Shown here: positions 35,316 through 44,846 of the stretch, piece by piece
How the letters are laid out: every line of letters begins with the position of its first letter
Position numbering within the stretch: the first letter of the stretch is position 1
Assembly: GCF_022878925.1 (NCBI RefSeq)
Contig: NZ_CP084627.1
Span: 372,001 to 436,000 of the forward strand
Direction of reading: 5' to 3'
Origin: Caballeronia sp. TF1N1
GTDB lineage: Bacteria; Pseudomonadota; Gammaproteobacteria; Burkholderiales; Burkholderiaceae
DNA length: 64,000 nt
The notes under the pieces: generated by a model
Told to the model about the DNA's origin: nothing
Database searches by the model: none
The model's input: only the letters and a program-made list of their open reading frames with translations
Translations under genes and position numbers: made by a program

Positions 35316-35490
35316 GTTGCGTGGCCTGGCCGGTGAATAGGGAACGTCGGCGTCACCATAACCCGATAAAAATCGCGAAACATATTGCAGCGCGAAACTT
35401 TCCACGCGGCCGTTTCCTTACAGGAGCTTGCTAGAATCGGCGCGAAGTCTCAAATCGATCAACGCGCCGGACTTGAAGCGGGAGCCGCTT

Positions 35491-35556
35491 ATGAACGACC
35501 TGGAGCGCGCTTCGCCTGGCGCGTGTTTGCGCTGCGAAGAGGGCGCGCATGCCTGA
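35491..35556 (+). CDS. possible 21-residue leader peptide before the ROK gene
   Basis: ATG with the purine-rich AAGCGGGAG 6 bp upstream opens a 21-codon frame, MNDLERASPGACLRCEEGAHA. Its TGA lies inside ATGCCTGA, overlapping the ROK start codon at 35549. Such an overlap would couple translation. It may be chance, since it has no recognised homologue. Confidence 0.3.
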   Translation: MNDLERASPGACLRCEEGAHA

Positions 35557-36763
35557 TCGATCCTCGCGCCAAGCGTCTATTCATTCAGTCGGCTCGAATC
35601 AGCTCGGCATGCGCCAATTCAACGAGCGCATCGTGCTGCAGGCCATTCGTCTGCACGGCGCGCTGCCGAAGGCGGACATCGCGCGCCTCACGCGCCTTTC
35701 CATGCAAACGGCGTCGATGATCGTCGATCACCTTATCGACGACGGTCTGCTCGTGAAGGAAGCGCGAACGCGTGTGCCGGGGCGCCTCGGGCAGCCATCG
35801 GTGCCGATTGCGCTGCGAGCGGACGGCGCGTTTTCCATCGGCGTGAAAGTGGGGCGACGCAGCCTCGACGTGCTGTCGATGGACTTCACCGGCGCCATTC
35901 GCACGCGCGACACGCTCGACTATCCCTATCCCGATCCCGCCACGCTTTTCACGGAACTTGCCGCACGGCTCACGCGCGCCATCGACGCGCTCGGCGACGA
36001 CGCGCGCAAGATCGCGGGCATCGGCGTGGCGGCGCCGTTGTGGCTCGGCGGCTGGCGCGATTTCTTCGATACGCCGCCCGACGTGCTCGCCGCATGGAAC
36101 GAGATCGATATCCGCGGGCGCATTCAGGCGCTCACGGCCTTGCCCGTCGAGTTTGCAAAGGACACCACGGCCGCCTGCGCCGCCGAACTCGTGATGGGGC
36201 AGGGGCGCGGGTTGCGCAACTTCCTGTACGTGTTCATCGGGACGTTCATCGGCGGCGGGTTGGTCATCGACGGCCGCTTGCACGCGGGGCCGGGCGGCAA
36301 CGCGGGCGCAATCGGCTCGCTGCCGCTGCAAAAGCGCGACGGTGCGGCGCAGTTGCTCAACACCGCGTCGGTCTATGTGCTCGAAAAGGCGTTCGCGGCG
36401 GCCGGCGCGCCCGCCGCCGCCGCTCACGACGAACGCGCATGGTCGGCTTCGCTGCGGCCGCTGTCCGAGGCGTGGCTCGACGACGCGTGCCCGGCGATCG
36501 CGTTGAGCGTCGCGTCGTCGGCGGCTTTGCTGGATCTCGAGGCGGTCGTGATCGACGGCGAAATCGATCGCGGCTTGTTGCGCGAGATCATCCGGCGTAC
36601 GGATGAAGCGCTCGGCCATTTTGACTGGCAAGGCATGACGCGTCCACGTCTGGTGGAAGGACAGATCGGCGCCGATGCACGCGCGATGGGCGGCGCCATT
36701 CTGCCGCTTTACGCACACTTCGCGCCGAAGCATGAATTGTTCTTGAAGCCGCTGGAGACTTGA
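35549..36763 (+). CDS. ROK-family transcriptional regulator
   Basis: About 404 residues. The winged helix-turn-helix is at about 20-85 (RQFNERIVLQAIRLHGALPKADIARLTRLSMQTASMIVDHLIDDGLL). It is followed by a sugar-kinase-like ROK domain with IAGIGVAAPLW, EFAKDTTAACAAELVMGQG and FIGTFIGGGLVIDGRLHAGPGGNAGAIGSLP. The classical CXCGXXGC zinc motif of NagC/Mlc is not seen. It probably responds to a sugar or sugar phosphate. It lies 170 bp before hutU on the same strand but is unlikely to control it, given the HutC-type sites between them. Confidence 0.88.
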   Translation: MPDRSSRQASIHSVGSNQLGMRQFNERIVLQAIRLHGALPKADIARLTRLSMQTASMIVDHLIDDGLLVKEARTRVPGRLGQPSVPIALRADGAFSIGVKVGRRSLDVLSMDFTGAIRTRDTLDYPYPDPATLFTELAARLTRAIDALGDDARKIAGIGVAAPLWLGGWRDFFDTPPDVLAAWNEIDIRGRIQALTALPVEFAKDTTAACAAELVMGQGRGLRNFLYVFIGTFIGGGLVIDGRLHAGPGGNAGAIGSLPLQKRDGAAQLLNTASVYVLEKAFAAAGAPAAAAHDERAWSASLRPLSEAWLDDACPAIALSVASSAALLDLEAVVIDGEIDRGLLREIIRRTDEALGHFDWQGMTRPRLVEGQIGADARAMGGAILPLYAHFAPKHELFLKPLET

Positions 36764-36778
36764 CCCGCACGGGTTGCA

Positions 36779-36790
36779 TTGTCTATACAA
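36779..36790. promoter_or_regulatory. candidate HutC operator 1 (hutU)
   Basis: TTGTCTATACAA, one mismatch from a perfect palindrome, 143 bp before the hutU start. Same pattern as the sites before hutH. Confidence 0.7.
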
Positions 36791-36843
36791 CGCGCTGGCA
36801 AACACGACAAATCGGCGTCGGGAAATCCCTAATACAATGAAAG

Positions 36844-36855
36844 TTGTATATACAA
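36844..36855. promoter_or_regulatory. candidate HutC operator 2 (hutU)
   Basis: TTGTATATACAA, a perfect 12-bp palindrome matching the TGTATATACA core reported for HutC sites in Pseudomonas. It is 78 bp before hutU. A related half-repeat ATACAATGAAAGTTGTAT begins at 36832. Confidence 0.8.
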
Positions 36856-36932
36856 GAACATGAACTCGAATTCGGGCCTGCGAGAAATCCGCGTCCGTTC
36901 GCTCAATCTTCCGACGCGCAGGAGCCTGCCTC

Positions 36933-38621
36933 GTGACCTCATCTTTCCGTTATCGCGACACTGAAATTCGCGCCCCGCGCGGCGCACGACTCAATGCCAA
37001 AAGCTGGCTGACCGAGGCACCGCTGCGCATGCTGATGAACAATCTCGACCCGGAAGTCGCCGAGAATCCGCGCGAACTGGTGGTCTATGGCGGAATTGGC
37101 CGCGCGGCGCGTGACTGGCCGAGCTTCGACAAGATCGTCGAAACGCTCAAGCGGCTCGAAGCGGATGAAACCCTGCTGATTCAATCGGGCAAACCGGTTG
37201 GCGTCTTCAAGACGCATGAGAACGCGCCGCGCGTGCTCATCGCCAATTCGAATCTCGTGCCGCACTGGGCGAACTGGGAGCATTTCAACGAACTCGACGC
37301 CAAAGGTCTCGCCATGTACGGTCAGATGACGGCGGGAAGCTGGATCTACATCGGTAGCCAGGGAATCGTGCAGGGCACGTATGAAACCTTCGTCGAAGCC
37401 GGTCGGCAGCATTACGGCGGCGATCTCAAGGGACGCTGGGTGCTGACCGCCGGACTTGGCGGCATGGGTGGCGCGCAGCCGCTCGCCGCGACGCTCGCGG
37501 GCGTGTGTTCGCTCAATATCGAATGCCAGCAGAGCCGGATCGATTTCCGTCTGAAGACACGTTATGTCGATGAACAAGCCACCGATCTCGACGATGCCCT
37601 TGCCCGCATGCAGCAATACACGTCCGAAGGACGCGCGGTGTCAGTCGCACTCTGCGGGAACGCCGCCGATGTTCTGCCCGAACTCGTGCGCCGTGGCGTG
37701 CGCCCGGACCTCGTGACCGATCAGACGAGCGCGCACGATCCGCTCAACGGCTATCTGCCGAACGGCTGGACGTGGGCGCAGTATCGCGACCGCGCGCAAA
37801 GCGATCCGCAGGGCACGGTGAAGGCGGCGAAGCAATCGATGGCCGAACACGTGCGGGCAATGCTCGCCTTCCGCGAACAAGGCGTGCCGGTGTTCGATTA
37901 CGGCAACAACATCCGCCAGATGGCCAAGGACGAAGGCGTCACGAAGGCGTTCGATTTCCCCGGCTTCGTGCCCGCTTATATCCGGCCGCTGTTTTGCCGG
38001 GGCGTCGGACCGTTCCGTTGGGCCGCGCTTTCTGGCGATCCGCAGGACATCTACAAGACCGACGCGAAGGTGAAGGAGCTGATCGCGGACGACGCGCATC
38101 TGCATCGCTGGCTCGACATGGCGCGCGAACGCATCAGCTTCCAGGGCTTGCCGGCGCGCATCTGCTGGGTCGGCCTCGGGCAACGCGCGAAGCTCGGCCT
38201 CGCGTTCAACGAGATGGTGCGCAACGGCGAGCTGTCCGCGCCGGTGGTGATCGGCCGCGATCATCTCGATTCCGGTTCGGTCGCGAGCCCCAACCGCGAG
38301 ACCGAATCGATGCGGGACGGCTCGGACGCCGTCTCCGACTGGCCGCTTCTCAACGCGCTGCTCAACACGGCGAGCGGCGCAACGTGGGTATCGATCCATC
38401 ACGGCGGCGGCGTCGGCATGGGCTTTTCGCAGCACGCGGGCGTCGTGATCGTCTGCGATGGCAGCGTCGAAGCCGACGCGCGTATCGCCCGCGTGCTGCA
38501 TAACGATCCGGCCACCGGCGTCATGCGTCATGCCGATGCGGGCTACGACATCGCCGTCGACTGCGCGCGCGAGCAAGGCCTCGACTTGCCGATGATCGAC
38601 GGAGCGAACGGCAAGCGATGA
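36933..38621 (+). CDS. hutU: urocanate hydratase
   Basis: A 562-residue NAD+-dependent enzyme for step 2 of histidine degradation, urocanate to imidazolonepropionate. GTG start at 36933 with AGGAG 8 bp upstream. Signatures include [44 protein letters not shown] with the NAD-binding loop, and [21 protein letters not shown]. Its stop overlaps the hutI start by ATGA, so both are translated together. Two HutC-type palindromes lie upstream. Confidence 0.97.
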   Translation: MTSSFRYRDTEIRAPRGARLNAKSWLTEAPLRMLMNNLDPEVAENPRELVVYGGIGRAARDWPSFDKIVETLKRLEADETLLIQSGKPVGVFKTHENAPRVLIANSNLVPHWANWEHFNELDAKGLAMYGQMTAGSWIYIGSQGIVQGTYETFVEAGRQHYGGDLKGRWVLTAGLGGMGGAQPLAATLAGVCSLNIECQQSRIDFRLKTRYVDEQATDLDDALARMQQYTSEGRAVSVALCGNAADVLPELVRRGVRPDLVTDQTSAHDPLNGYLPNGWTWAQYRDRAQSDPQGTVKAAKQSMAEHVRAMLAFREQGVPVFDYGNNIRQMAKDEGVTKAFDFPGFVPAYIRPLFCRGVGPFRWAALSGDPQDIYKTDAKVKELIADDAHLHRWLDMARERISFQGLPARICWVGLGQRAKLGLAFNEMVRNGELSAPVVIGRDHLDSGSVASPNRETESMRDGSDAVSDWPLLNALLNTASGATWVSIHHGGGVGMGFSQHAGVVIVCDGSVEADARIARVLHNDPATGVMRHADAGYDIAVDCAREQGLDLPMIDGANGKR

Positions 38622-39826
38622 ACAAGCTCTGGCAGCATTGCCACGTCGCAACCATGACGGGCGGCAAGTATTCGATCATCGAAGATGCCGCGATCCTGAC
38701 GCATGGCGGGCGTATCGAATGGATCGGGCCGCGCGTCGCCGCGCCGGAGCGCGATTGCGAGCGTATCGATCTCGAAGGCGCGTGGGTTACGCCGGGTCTA
38801 ATCGATTGCCATACGCATCTCGTCTTCGGCGGCGACCGCAGCGGCGAATTCGAGGCCCGTCTGGAAGGCGCGAGCTACGCGGAGATCGCGGCGCGCGGCG
38901 GCGGTATTGCAAGCACGGTACGCGCGACGCGTGAAGCCAGCGAGGACGCGCTGTTCGAAAGCGCCCGCGCGCGCGCCGTCGGCCTGCTGCGCGACGGCGT
39001 GACCGTGCTTGAAGTCAAATCCGGCTACGGGCTCGATCTCGCGAACGAACGCAAGATGCTGAAAGTCGCGCGGCGCCTTGGCGAAACGCTGCCCTTGACC
39101 GTGCGCGCGACCTGTCTCGCAGCTCACGCATTGCCGCCCGAGTATGCGAATCGCGCGGACGATTACATCGCATTCGTCTGCGATGAAATATTGCCGGCGC
39201 TCATCGATGAAGGCCTGGTCGATGCCGTCGATGCCTTTTGCGAGCATCTCGCGTTTTCGCCGCAACAAGTCGAGCGAGTGTTTCTCGCCGCGCAAAAACA
39301 CGGCGTGCCGGTGAAGCTGCACGCCGAACAGTTGTCGTCGCTGCGTGGTTCGACCCTCGCGGCGCGCTATCAGGCGCTTTCCGCCGATCATCTCGAATAC
39401 ATGACGGACGAGGATGCCGCGGCGATGGCAAGCGCGGGCACCGTCGCCGTGCTGCTGCCTGGCGCGTTCTACATGCTGCGCGAAACGCAGCTACCGCCCG
39501 TCGATGCCTTGCGGCGCCACGGCGTTCCAGTTGCACTCGCCAGCGATCTGAATCCCGGCACATCGCCCGCGCTTTCGTTGCGAATGATGCTCAACCTCGG
39601 CTGCACGCTCTTTCGTCTGACGCCGGAAGAAGCGCTCGCTGGCGTCACCCTTCATGCGGCGCGCGCACTTGGCCTGCACGGCTCGCATGGATCGCTGGAA
39701 GCGGGAAAGGCGGCGGACTTCGTCGCGTGGAAAATCGGTCGGCCGGCCGAGCTGGCTTATTGGTTGGGCGGTTCATTGCCCAATTGCGTGGCGCGAAACG
39801 GCGAAGTGGTGACGACTTTTGTCTAG
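38618..39826 (+). CDS. hutI: imidazolonepropionase
   Basis: A 402-residue amidohydrolase for step 3 of histidine degradation, imidazolonepropionate to N-formimino-L-glutamate. The metal site is [17 protein letters not shown], with later ligands in KLHAEQLS and DHLEYM and the aspartate in [11 protein letters not shown]. Translation is coupled to hutU by a 4-bp overlap. A terminator lies 40 bp downstream, so no further hut gene belongs to this operon. Confidence 0.96.
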   Translation: MNKLWQHCHVATMTGGKYSIIEDAAILTHGGRIEWIGPRVAAPERDCERIDLEGAWVTPGLIDCHTHLVFGGDRSGEFEARLEGASYAEIAARGGGIASTVRATREASEDALFESARARAVGLLRDGVTVLEVKSGYGLDLANERKMLKVARRLGETLPLTVRATCLAAHALPPEYANRADDYIAFVCDEILPALIDEGLVDAVDAFCEHLAFSPQQVERVFLAAQKHGVPVKLHAEQLSSLRGSTLAARYQALSADHLEYMTDEDAAAMASAGTVAVLLPGAFYMLRETQLPPVDALRRHGVPVALASDLNPGTSPALSLRMMLNLGCTLFRLTPEEALAGVTLHAARALGLHGSHGSLEAGKAADFVAWKIGRPAELAYWLGGSLPNCVARNGEVVTTFV

Positions 39827-39860
39827 CAATACGGCCTTACGGCGTTAAGGCATTAAGGCA

Positions 39861-39895
39861 AAAAAACGCCTCGTCCAAAAGCACGAGGCGTTTTT
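39861..39895. terminator. bidirectional intrinsic terminator after hutI
   Basis: Stem ACGCCTCGT / ACGAGGCGT flanked by six A on the left and five T on the right. It can end both hutI and the convergent small membrane protein gene. Confidence 0.92.
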
Positions 39896-39911
39896 CGACA
39901 ACCGATAAGAA

Positions 39912-40166
39912 TCACACGCTGCGCTTGCGGATCATGCCCCACACGACGAGCAAGATGATTGCGCCGATAACGGAGGCGATCCATCCGGCGGGCTGCCCGG
40001 GCTGATACCAGCCGAGCGCGCGTCCCACATAGCCCGCCACCAGCGAACCGACGACCCCCAGCACGATGGTCATGATCCAGCCCATGCTGTCATCGCCTGG
40101 TTTGACGGCGCGCGCAATGAGCCCGATAACCAGTCCGACGATCAAAGTCCCGATGAATGCAAACAT
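39912..40166 (-). CDS. GlsB/YeaQ/YmgE-family small membrane protein
   Basis: An 84-residue inner-membrane protein with three hydrophobic segments (about 3-20, 29-48 and 60-78). The family pattern FIGTLIVGLVIGLIARAVKPGDDSMGWIMTIVLGVVGSLVAGYVGRALGWY is clear. The family is described as transglycosylase-associated or stress-induced; function is unknown. Monocistronic, ending at the shared terminator. Confidence 0.9.
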   Translation of the reverse strand: MFAFIGTLIVGLVIGLIARAVKPGDDSMGWIMTIVLGVVGSLVAGYVGRALGWYQPGQPAGWIASVIGAIILLVVWGMIRKRSV

Positions 40167-40382
40167 GCGGTAGCTCCTTCTGAATTGCTGCTCGTTGGCT
40201 GAGATTGCTCCGGACGCATTCCGGCACGTCCAAAGTAGCACGCGACAATGCGTTTGGATATGACACGCCGCGCGACTTGGCCGGGATTGGCCATTCGGCC
40301 AGTCTCCTTAGCACGTGGGATGCCACGTCATCTCGCGCGGTAAAATCCGTGTTCTGCATCACTTTGCCTGCACGGCGCCGCC

Positions 40383-40871
40383 ATGACCGATTCCGATTTC
40401 CCCGCAACCGACGACCCGATTCACGAAGACCGCCTCTGGCGCGACGACGGCTGGACCGCTCGCGTCATGAAGAACGAAGACGACGATGGCTGGGCCGTCG
40501 CGATGATCCAGGCGGGCGAGGCCGAGCCCGCGCTCGTCGGCCCGTGGACCATGGGCCGCGACAAGAAGAACCCGAAGCCGCTGGACGCGAACGCTTTTCG
40601 CACGCTGGTCAAGACGGCGTCGGAGGTATTGCGCCGTCACGAGCAGCAGCGGCATGCCATGCTGCACAAGAACGTTTCCATCGACGTACGTGGCGAAGAC
40701 GTTACCGTCACGCTGGAAATCGTCCCCGACGATGACGACCCCTACGCCAACCTGAAGGCCTTCGATGCATTTGGCACGCAGCTCGCGCACGTGCGCGTGT
40801 CGCCTGCGTTCAAGCTGAGCAAGACAAGCGCCGAACGCTGGGCCGAGAACGACTACGCGGCGCCGCATTGA
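40383..40871 (+). CDS. conserved-looking soluble protein of unknown function
   Basis: A 162-residue acidic protein I do not recognise with certainty. The first part is W/D-rich (LWRDDGWTARVMKNEDDDGWAVAMIQAGEAEPALVGPWTMGRDKKNPKPLD). A helix with ASEVLRRHEQQRHAML follows, then a beta-rich end (VSIDVRGEDVTVTLEIVPDDDDPY). The start has a weak ribosome binding site; codon use is typical of the neighbourhood. Confidence 0.75.
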   Translation: MTDSDFPATDDPIHEDRLWRDDGWTARVMKNEDDDGWAVAMIQAGEAEPALVGPWTMGRDKKNPKPLDANAFRTLVKTASEVLRRHEQQRHAMLHKNVSIDVRGEDVTVTLEIVPDDDDPYANLKAFDAFGTQLAHVRVSPAFKLSKTSAERWAENDYAAPH

Positions 40872-40895
40872 GCGGCGCTCGAAAAGCGTCAGCGC

Positions 40896-40926
40896 AATAA
40901 AAAAGCCGTCGCATTTGCGACGGCTT
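40896..40926 (-). terminator. intrinsic terminator of the OmpA-domain gene
   Basis: Ten-bp stem AAGCCGTCGC / GCGACGGCTT around ATTT, preceded on the plus strand by AATAAAA, which reads as a T tract on the minus strand. It may also serve the convergent gene ending at 40871. Confidence 0.85.
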
Positions 40927-40960
40927 GCAGACAACGAGCAGCGAGTCACCAACCCGCAGC

Positions 40961-42835
40961 TTATTTCACGACGAACTCGATACGACGGTTGGCGAAACGA
41001 CCGCTTGCGGTGGCATTATCGGCGATAGGGTTTGCGTCGCCGTAGCCGTTCGACGTGAGGGAATTCGAAGGCACGCCGGCTTTCATCAAATAGCCGCGCA
41101 CGGCTTGAGCGCGTTCCCTTGACATTTCCAGTTTGGCTGTCGGAACACCTGTTGCGTCCGAGTATCCCGCGACTTCGAGTTTGACCATCGAACCCTTGGC
41201 CGCGCAGTCTTTCAGCAACGCGGCAGTCTGATCCAGCGTGGCATACGCGTCTTGCGGCACGGTTGCGCTGGAGCGTCCGAAGTTGACGACCTGCAGATCG
41301 AGCACCTTCGAGAGCTTGTCGCCGGAACAGGAATCTTCCGCGGCGAGCAGTGTCTTCATGGCGCTGCGGAACGATTGCGTGGCATTGGCGACCGCGCTGT
41401 CCACGTTGAACGAGCTGACCTGAAACATGTCGCCGAAGGTGGTTTTCAAGCGATCCATCCAGCCGAATTTCGCTTCGGCGGCCGTGCCGCTCAGTTCAAC
41501 CTTCGAACCCGCGATTTTCGCTTCCGCGCCCGGTACGGCCATTAGCGGCAAGAGATCCGTCACGTGCGAAAGCCACGTGGCGGGACGCGCTTGTGCATCG
41601 ACGGAAACATTGGCGCTGTAGTTCTTGCCAAAGTGCTGTTCGAGTGCATCGATCAGACGTTGCTTCTCGGCGTCCGTGGCAACGGTTGCCTCGATCGAAG
41701 GAATGCCCGCAGAACTCACGTGAAACAGCAAGCTGGCGTCTTTAGACTTCGCCGGTGCTGCATCGGGTACGGAAGCCGCCGCGATGCCGCTTGCGGCATC
41801 GACCGAGGAAGCTATCGTCGTTGCGGATGCCGTGTCCGTGCGCAGCGTGTCTGAACCATTGACTTGTGTATCGACCGAAGATGCAGCCGGTGTGACCTGC
41901 GTGACGGGTGATGCAGCGGTCGACGCTCTCAGGTCGAACTTGTCGCCGTTCGTAAAGCCACGGTAGTACACCGCCGCGAGAATCGCGGCGAGCATGGCAA
42001 ACAGGAGCCAAATCCATTTGTGCGACTTTTTCGGCGCGGGCTTGCGCACGGGTGCTCGCATTTGGGTCGTTGCGGCCGCGAAAGCGGGGGCGGGAGTGGA
42101 AGCAGGCGCAGGCGTGGGCGTGGGTGCGGGCGCGGGTGCGGGTGCGATAGGCGCAATGGCTCGCGGCGCCGGTGGCGTTGCCGTCGCAATGGCCGCCGTT
42201 GCTGGAATGGTTGCAATAGCGGGCTCAAGTGCCGGTTCCAGCGTCGAACCGACGGCATCCAGACGGCCCGCGATATTGCTGGCAAAACCTTCCGTGTTGC
42301 CAAGACCAATGGCGGCCGCGATTCCGTTCGAAAGCGTTGCGCGGATTTCGGCTACCTGATCGCGCAACAGCGCGGGCAACGCATGCACCGAAACCTGCGA
42401 GAGCAGGAAGTAATGCTTCAGCACACCGAACAACACGGCGGACAGCATGCCCGAGAGGGCGGATGTAGCTTGTGCCGGCACGCCGGTTTCAATGGAAGCC
42501 GCATCTGTCAGAGCGTCGATGCGTTGTCCCGTCGCGCGCGCGGCCATCAAATGTCCGCTTGCTTCGAGGTGTTTGAGGCCACTCGTCGTGGTTATCACGT
42601 TGCTCAACTGATCCGCGATAAAAGCGTTCGCGTCCGGCGACATGACGACCGTGTACAGCGCGTTCGCGCCATCAGCAAAAGCCGAACGTTCCATGAGAGA
42701 TGCAACGAGACCAGGCACTGCGCGTGCGGTCAGCTGCTGAACGATTTGCGCAGGGATACCGAATTTCTGCGATAGCTGTTCCGCGATTTGGTCCGTAATC
42801 GCGGACCTGACTGCCTGGACCAGATTGATGCTCAT
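40961..42835 (-). CDS. large OmpA-domain protein with internal membrane helix
   Basis: A 624-residue protein. The N-terminal half (1-200) is alpha-helical and resembles DUF937-like repeats (MSINLVQAVRSAITDQIAEQLSQKFG). A P/A/T-rich linker (about 205-255) and a basic KKSHKW precede one helix (about 278-298, IWLLFAMLAAILAAVYY). After a BON-like region the OmpA domain (about 510-624) has VAGYSDATGVPTAKLEMSRERAQAV and ends RFANRRIEFVVK. The topology suggests an inner-membrane anchor with a periplasmic wall-binding end. Confidence 0.85.
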   Translation of the reverse strand: MSINLVQAVRSAITDQIAEQLSQKFGIPAQIVQQLTARAVPGLVASLMERSAFADGANALYTVVMSPDANAFIADQLSNVITTTSGLKHLEASGHLMAARATGQRIDALTDAASIETGVPAQATSALSGMLSAVLFGVLKHYFLLSQVSVHALPALLRDQVAEIRATLSNGIAAAIGLGNTEGFASNIAGRLDAVGSTLEPALEPAIATIPATAAIATATPPAPRAIAPIAPAPAPAPTPTPAPASTPAPAFAAATTQMRAPVRKPAPKKSHKWIWLLFAMLAAILAAVYYRGFTNGDKFDLRASTAASPVTQVTPAASSVDTQVNGSDTLRTDTASATTIASSVDAASGIAAASVPDAAPAKSKDASLLFHVSSAGIPSIEATVATDAEKQRLIDALEQHFGKNYSANVSVDAQARPATWLSHVTDLLPLMAVPGAEAKIAGSKVELSGTAAEAKFGWMDRLKTTFGDMFQVSSFNVDSAVANATQSFRSAMKTLLAAEDSCSGDKLSKVLDLQVVNFGRSSATVPQDAYATLDQTAALLKDCAAKGSMVKLEVAGYSDATGVPTAKLEMSRERAQAVRGYLMKAGVPSNSLTSNGYGDANPIADNATASGRFANRRIEFVVK

Positions 42836-42983
42836 CGACTGTCTATCCTATATGCTGTAGCGCCAGATGAAGGCGCATTGACGCGACGCATTTTATATGC
42901 GCAGCTATCCTAAAATATTTTCGAGATACTTATTTACAGAAACCGTTACGTTCGTGTCACGGTTGAGCGGGCATGAGCTCGAA

Positions 42984-43220
42984 TCAGCGTGCCCGAAGGG
43001 AAGAATCCGAGAAAAAGCGGGCCACGCGTTTGGCGGCGATTCCGAGCCATGATGCTTCGGATGGCATGGGTTCGTGCTGATGCACGTTCGATGCGAGGAT
43101 GGCGTAGACCGGGTTCGAATGGACGAACGCGCGATACGATGCATCGAGAGGTGAGGTCCACACGCAAGCACGGCATTCGTGCTTCGAGCAGCTACTGCAG
43201 GGAGGTTGATCGCGCTTCAT
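42984..43220 (-). CDS. small cysteine-cluster protein, uncharacterised
   Basis: Predicted 78 residues starting MKRDQPPCSSCSKHECRACVWTS, with C8-X2-C11-X4-C16-X2-C19, a pattern that could bind zinc or iron. AAGGA lies 8-9 bp before the ATG. Two other frames overlap this stretch, but this one has the best ribosome binding site and motif. Homologues are unknown to me, so the call is tentative. Confidence 0.45.
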   Translation of the reverse strand: MKRDQPPCSSCSKHECRACVWTSPLDASYRAFVHSNPVYAILASNVHQHEPMPSEASWLGIAAKRVARFFSDSSLRAR

Positions 43221-43366
43221 GACGGGTCCTTGACTTAACCTGTCGATGATGTTTGATCCTTGCGGGGAACGCGATCGGACGCTTCTGATTGGAGTCTTAA
43301 AACAACTCCGAAAGCATGCAAAATAGGATACTTCGCACGTTCATAATCACATCGAGGAGACAGACG

Positions 43367-43663
43367 ATGCATTACCTGATGATCTACGAACTCAGCGCCG
43401 ACTATCTCGAGCGGCGCGCGGAATTTCGCGATGCGCATCTGAAGTTCGCCTGGCAGGCAGCCGAGCGCGGCGAGATCGTGCTGGCCGGTGCGCTCGATGC
43501 GCCCGCCGATCGCGCCATATTGCTGTTTCAGGGCGACTCGCCCGCGGCCGCCGAGGCGTTCGCACGTAACGATCCTTACGTGGTGAACGGTCTCGTCGAA
43601 CGCTGGCAAGTGCGCAAGTGGAACACCGTGGTGGGCGAGGACGCGGCCACGCCCGTTCGTTAG
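43367..43663 (+). CDS. YciI-family protein
   Basis: A 98-residue ferredoxin-like-fold protein beginning MHYLMIYELSADYLERRAEFRDAHLKFAWQAAERGEIVLAGALD, the YciI/YCII pattern, with the conserved histidine in RDAHL and aspartate in NDPYV. Members are small enzymes or dimeric accessory proteins of uncertain role. GAGGAG precedes the ATG. The stop overlaps the 3' end of the convergent LysR gene by 4 bp. Confidence 0.9.
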   Translation: MHYLMIYELSADYLERRAEFRDAHLKFAWQAAERGEIVLAGALDAPADRAILLFQGDSPAAAEAFARNDPYVVNGLVERWQVRKWNTVVGEDAATPVR

Positions 43664-44652
43664 ACGTCGGCGGTTTCTTCCGAGGGCCGGTCGCGGCGTG
43701 CGGGCGCGTTGCGGCGCGCGGCGCGATAAAGGCTCGTGAGCGTATCGTCCATTTGCTGCGTGCGCTCGAAGAGGTCCGCGAGCCAGTCGACGAATACCGA
43801 GACGCGCGGCGTCGCCTGCCGGCTCTTCAAGAACGCCACCGAGACCCGCAGCGGCGGCGACTTCCATTGCGGCAGCACTTCCACCAGTTGCCCCGAGCGC
43901 AGATACGGCTGCGCGGCGATCCGCAACGGCTGTATCAGTCCGAGCCCTTCTATGCCGCACGCGAGATACGCGTGTTCATCGGCGACCTGGACGAAGCCGC
44001 GCATCTTCATGGTGACGGCTTCACCGTCCACGTCGAAATCGAAATCGGCGGGGCGGCCATTCTTGCTCGACACGCAGTTCACCGCGACGTGCTGCGCGAG
44101 TGAATCGACCGATGCGGGCATGCCGTGCTTTTCCAGATACGCGGGACTCGCGCAAGTCACTTGTTCGAGCACGCCAAGCCGCCGCGCGATGAGCCCCGAG
44201 TCAGGCAATTCGCCAAGCTGCACGCTGCAATCGACGCCTTCGCCGACCAGATCGACATTACGCATGCCGATGCCGATCGACAGTTCGATCTGCGGATAAC
44301 GCGCATGGAACTCCGGCAACGCGGGCACGACGATGGACGTCGCGACGGTGTCCGGCATCTCCACGCGCAACCGTCCGCGCAGACGTTCCTCGCCCGCGCC
44401 GAAGCCGGATTCGAGTTCGTCGATATCCGCGAGAATCTGCGCGCAGCGTTCGTAATAAGCAGCGCCGTCGACCGTGAGGTTCAGGCGGCGCGTGGTGCGG
44501 GCGAGCAATTGCACGCCGATCAATGCTTCGAGTTGTTGCACAGTCGTCGAGACGCTTGCACGCGGCATGCCGAGCGATTCGGCAGCGCGCGTGAAGCTGT
44601 TCGTATCGACGACACGCGTAAAGACACGCATGGCATGGACGCGATCGATCAC
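43660..44652 (-). CDS. LysR-family regulator
   Basis: A 330-residue LysR protein of the AaeR/DsdC-like branch. The helix-turn-helix is at about 5-65: MRVFTRVVDTNSFTRAAESLGMPRASVSTTVQQLEALIGVQLLARTTRRLNLTVDG. The substrate domain begins LRGRLRVEMPDTVATSIVVPALPEFHARYP. An unusual arginine-rich C-terminal tail of about 25 residues (RAARRNAPARRDRPSEE) extends past the normal end. No divergent gene lies close, so its target is unclear. Confidence 0.9.
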   Translation of the reverse strand: MIDRVHAMRVFTRVVDTNSFTRAAESLGMPRASVSTTVQQLEALIGVQLLARTTRRLNLTVDGAAYYERCAQILADIDELESGFGAGEERLRGRLRVEMPDTVATSIVVPALPEFHARYPQIELSIGIGMRNVDLVGEGVDCSVQLGELPDSGLIARRLGVLEQVTCASPAYLEKHGMPASVDSLAQHVAVNCVSSKNGRPADFDFDVDGEAVTMKMRGFVQVADEHAYLACGIEGLGLIQPLRIAAQPYLRSGQLVEVLPQWKSPPLRVSVAFLKSRQATPRVSVFVDWLADLFERTQQMDDTLTSLYRAARRNAPARRDRPSEETADV

Positions 44653-44846
44653 GTTGAGTTTTCCTTATTCCGACGATGGAAAGGCGATGCGCGCCACTAC
44701 ACACCGCCGCTTGACCGGGCAGGCGAAGCGGCGGGAAACAAGGCACATCGGCGATGATCACATCGTAAGGATTCGAAACCCTTGCGTGAATACACAAAAC
44801 TGGACGATTCTTGCCCGATTCTTCCCGCGCCCGTGTGAAGGCGTAA

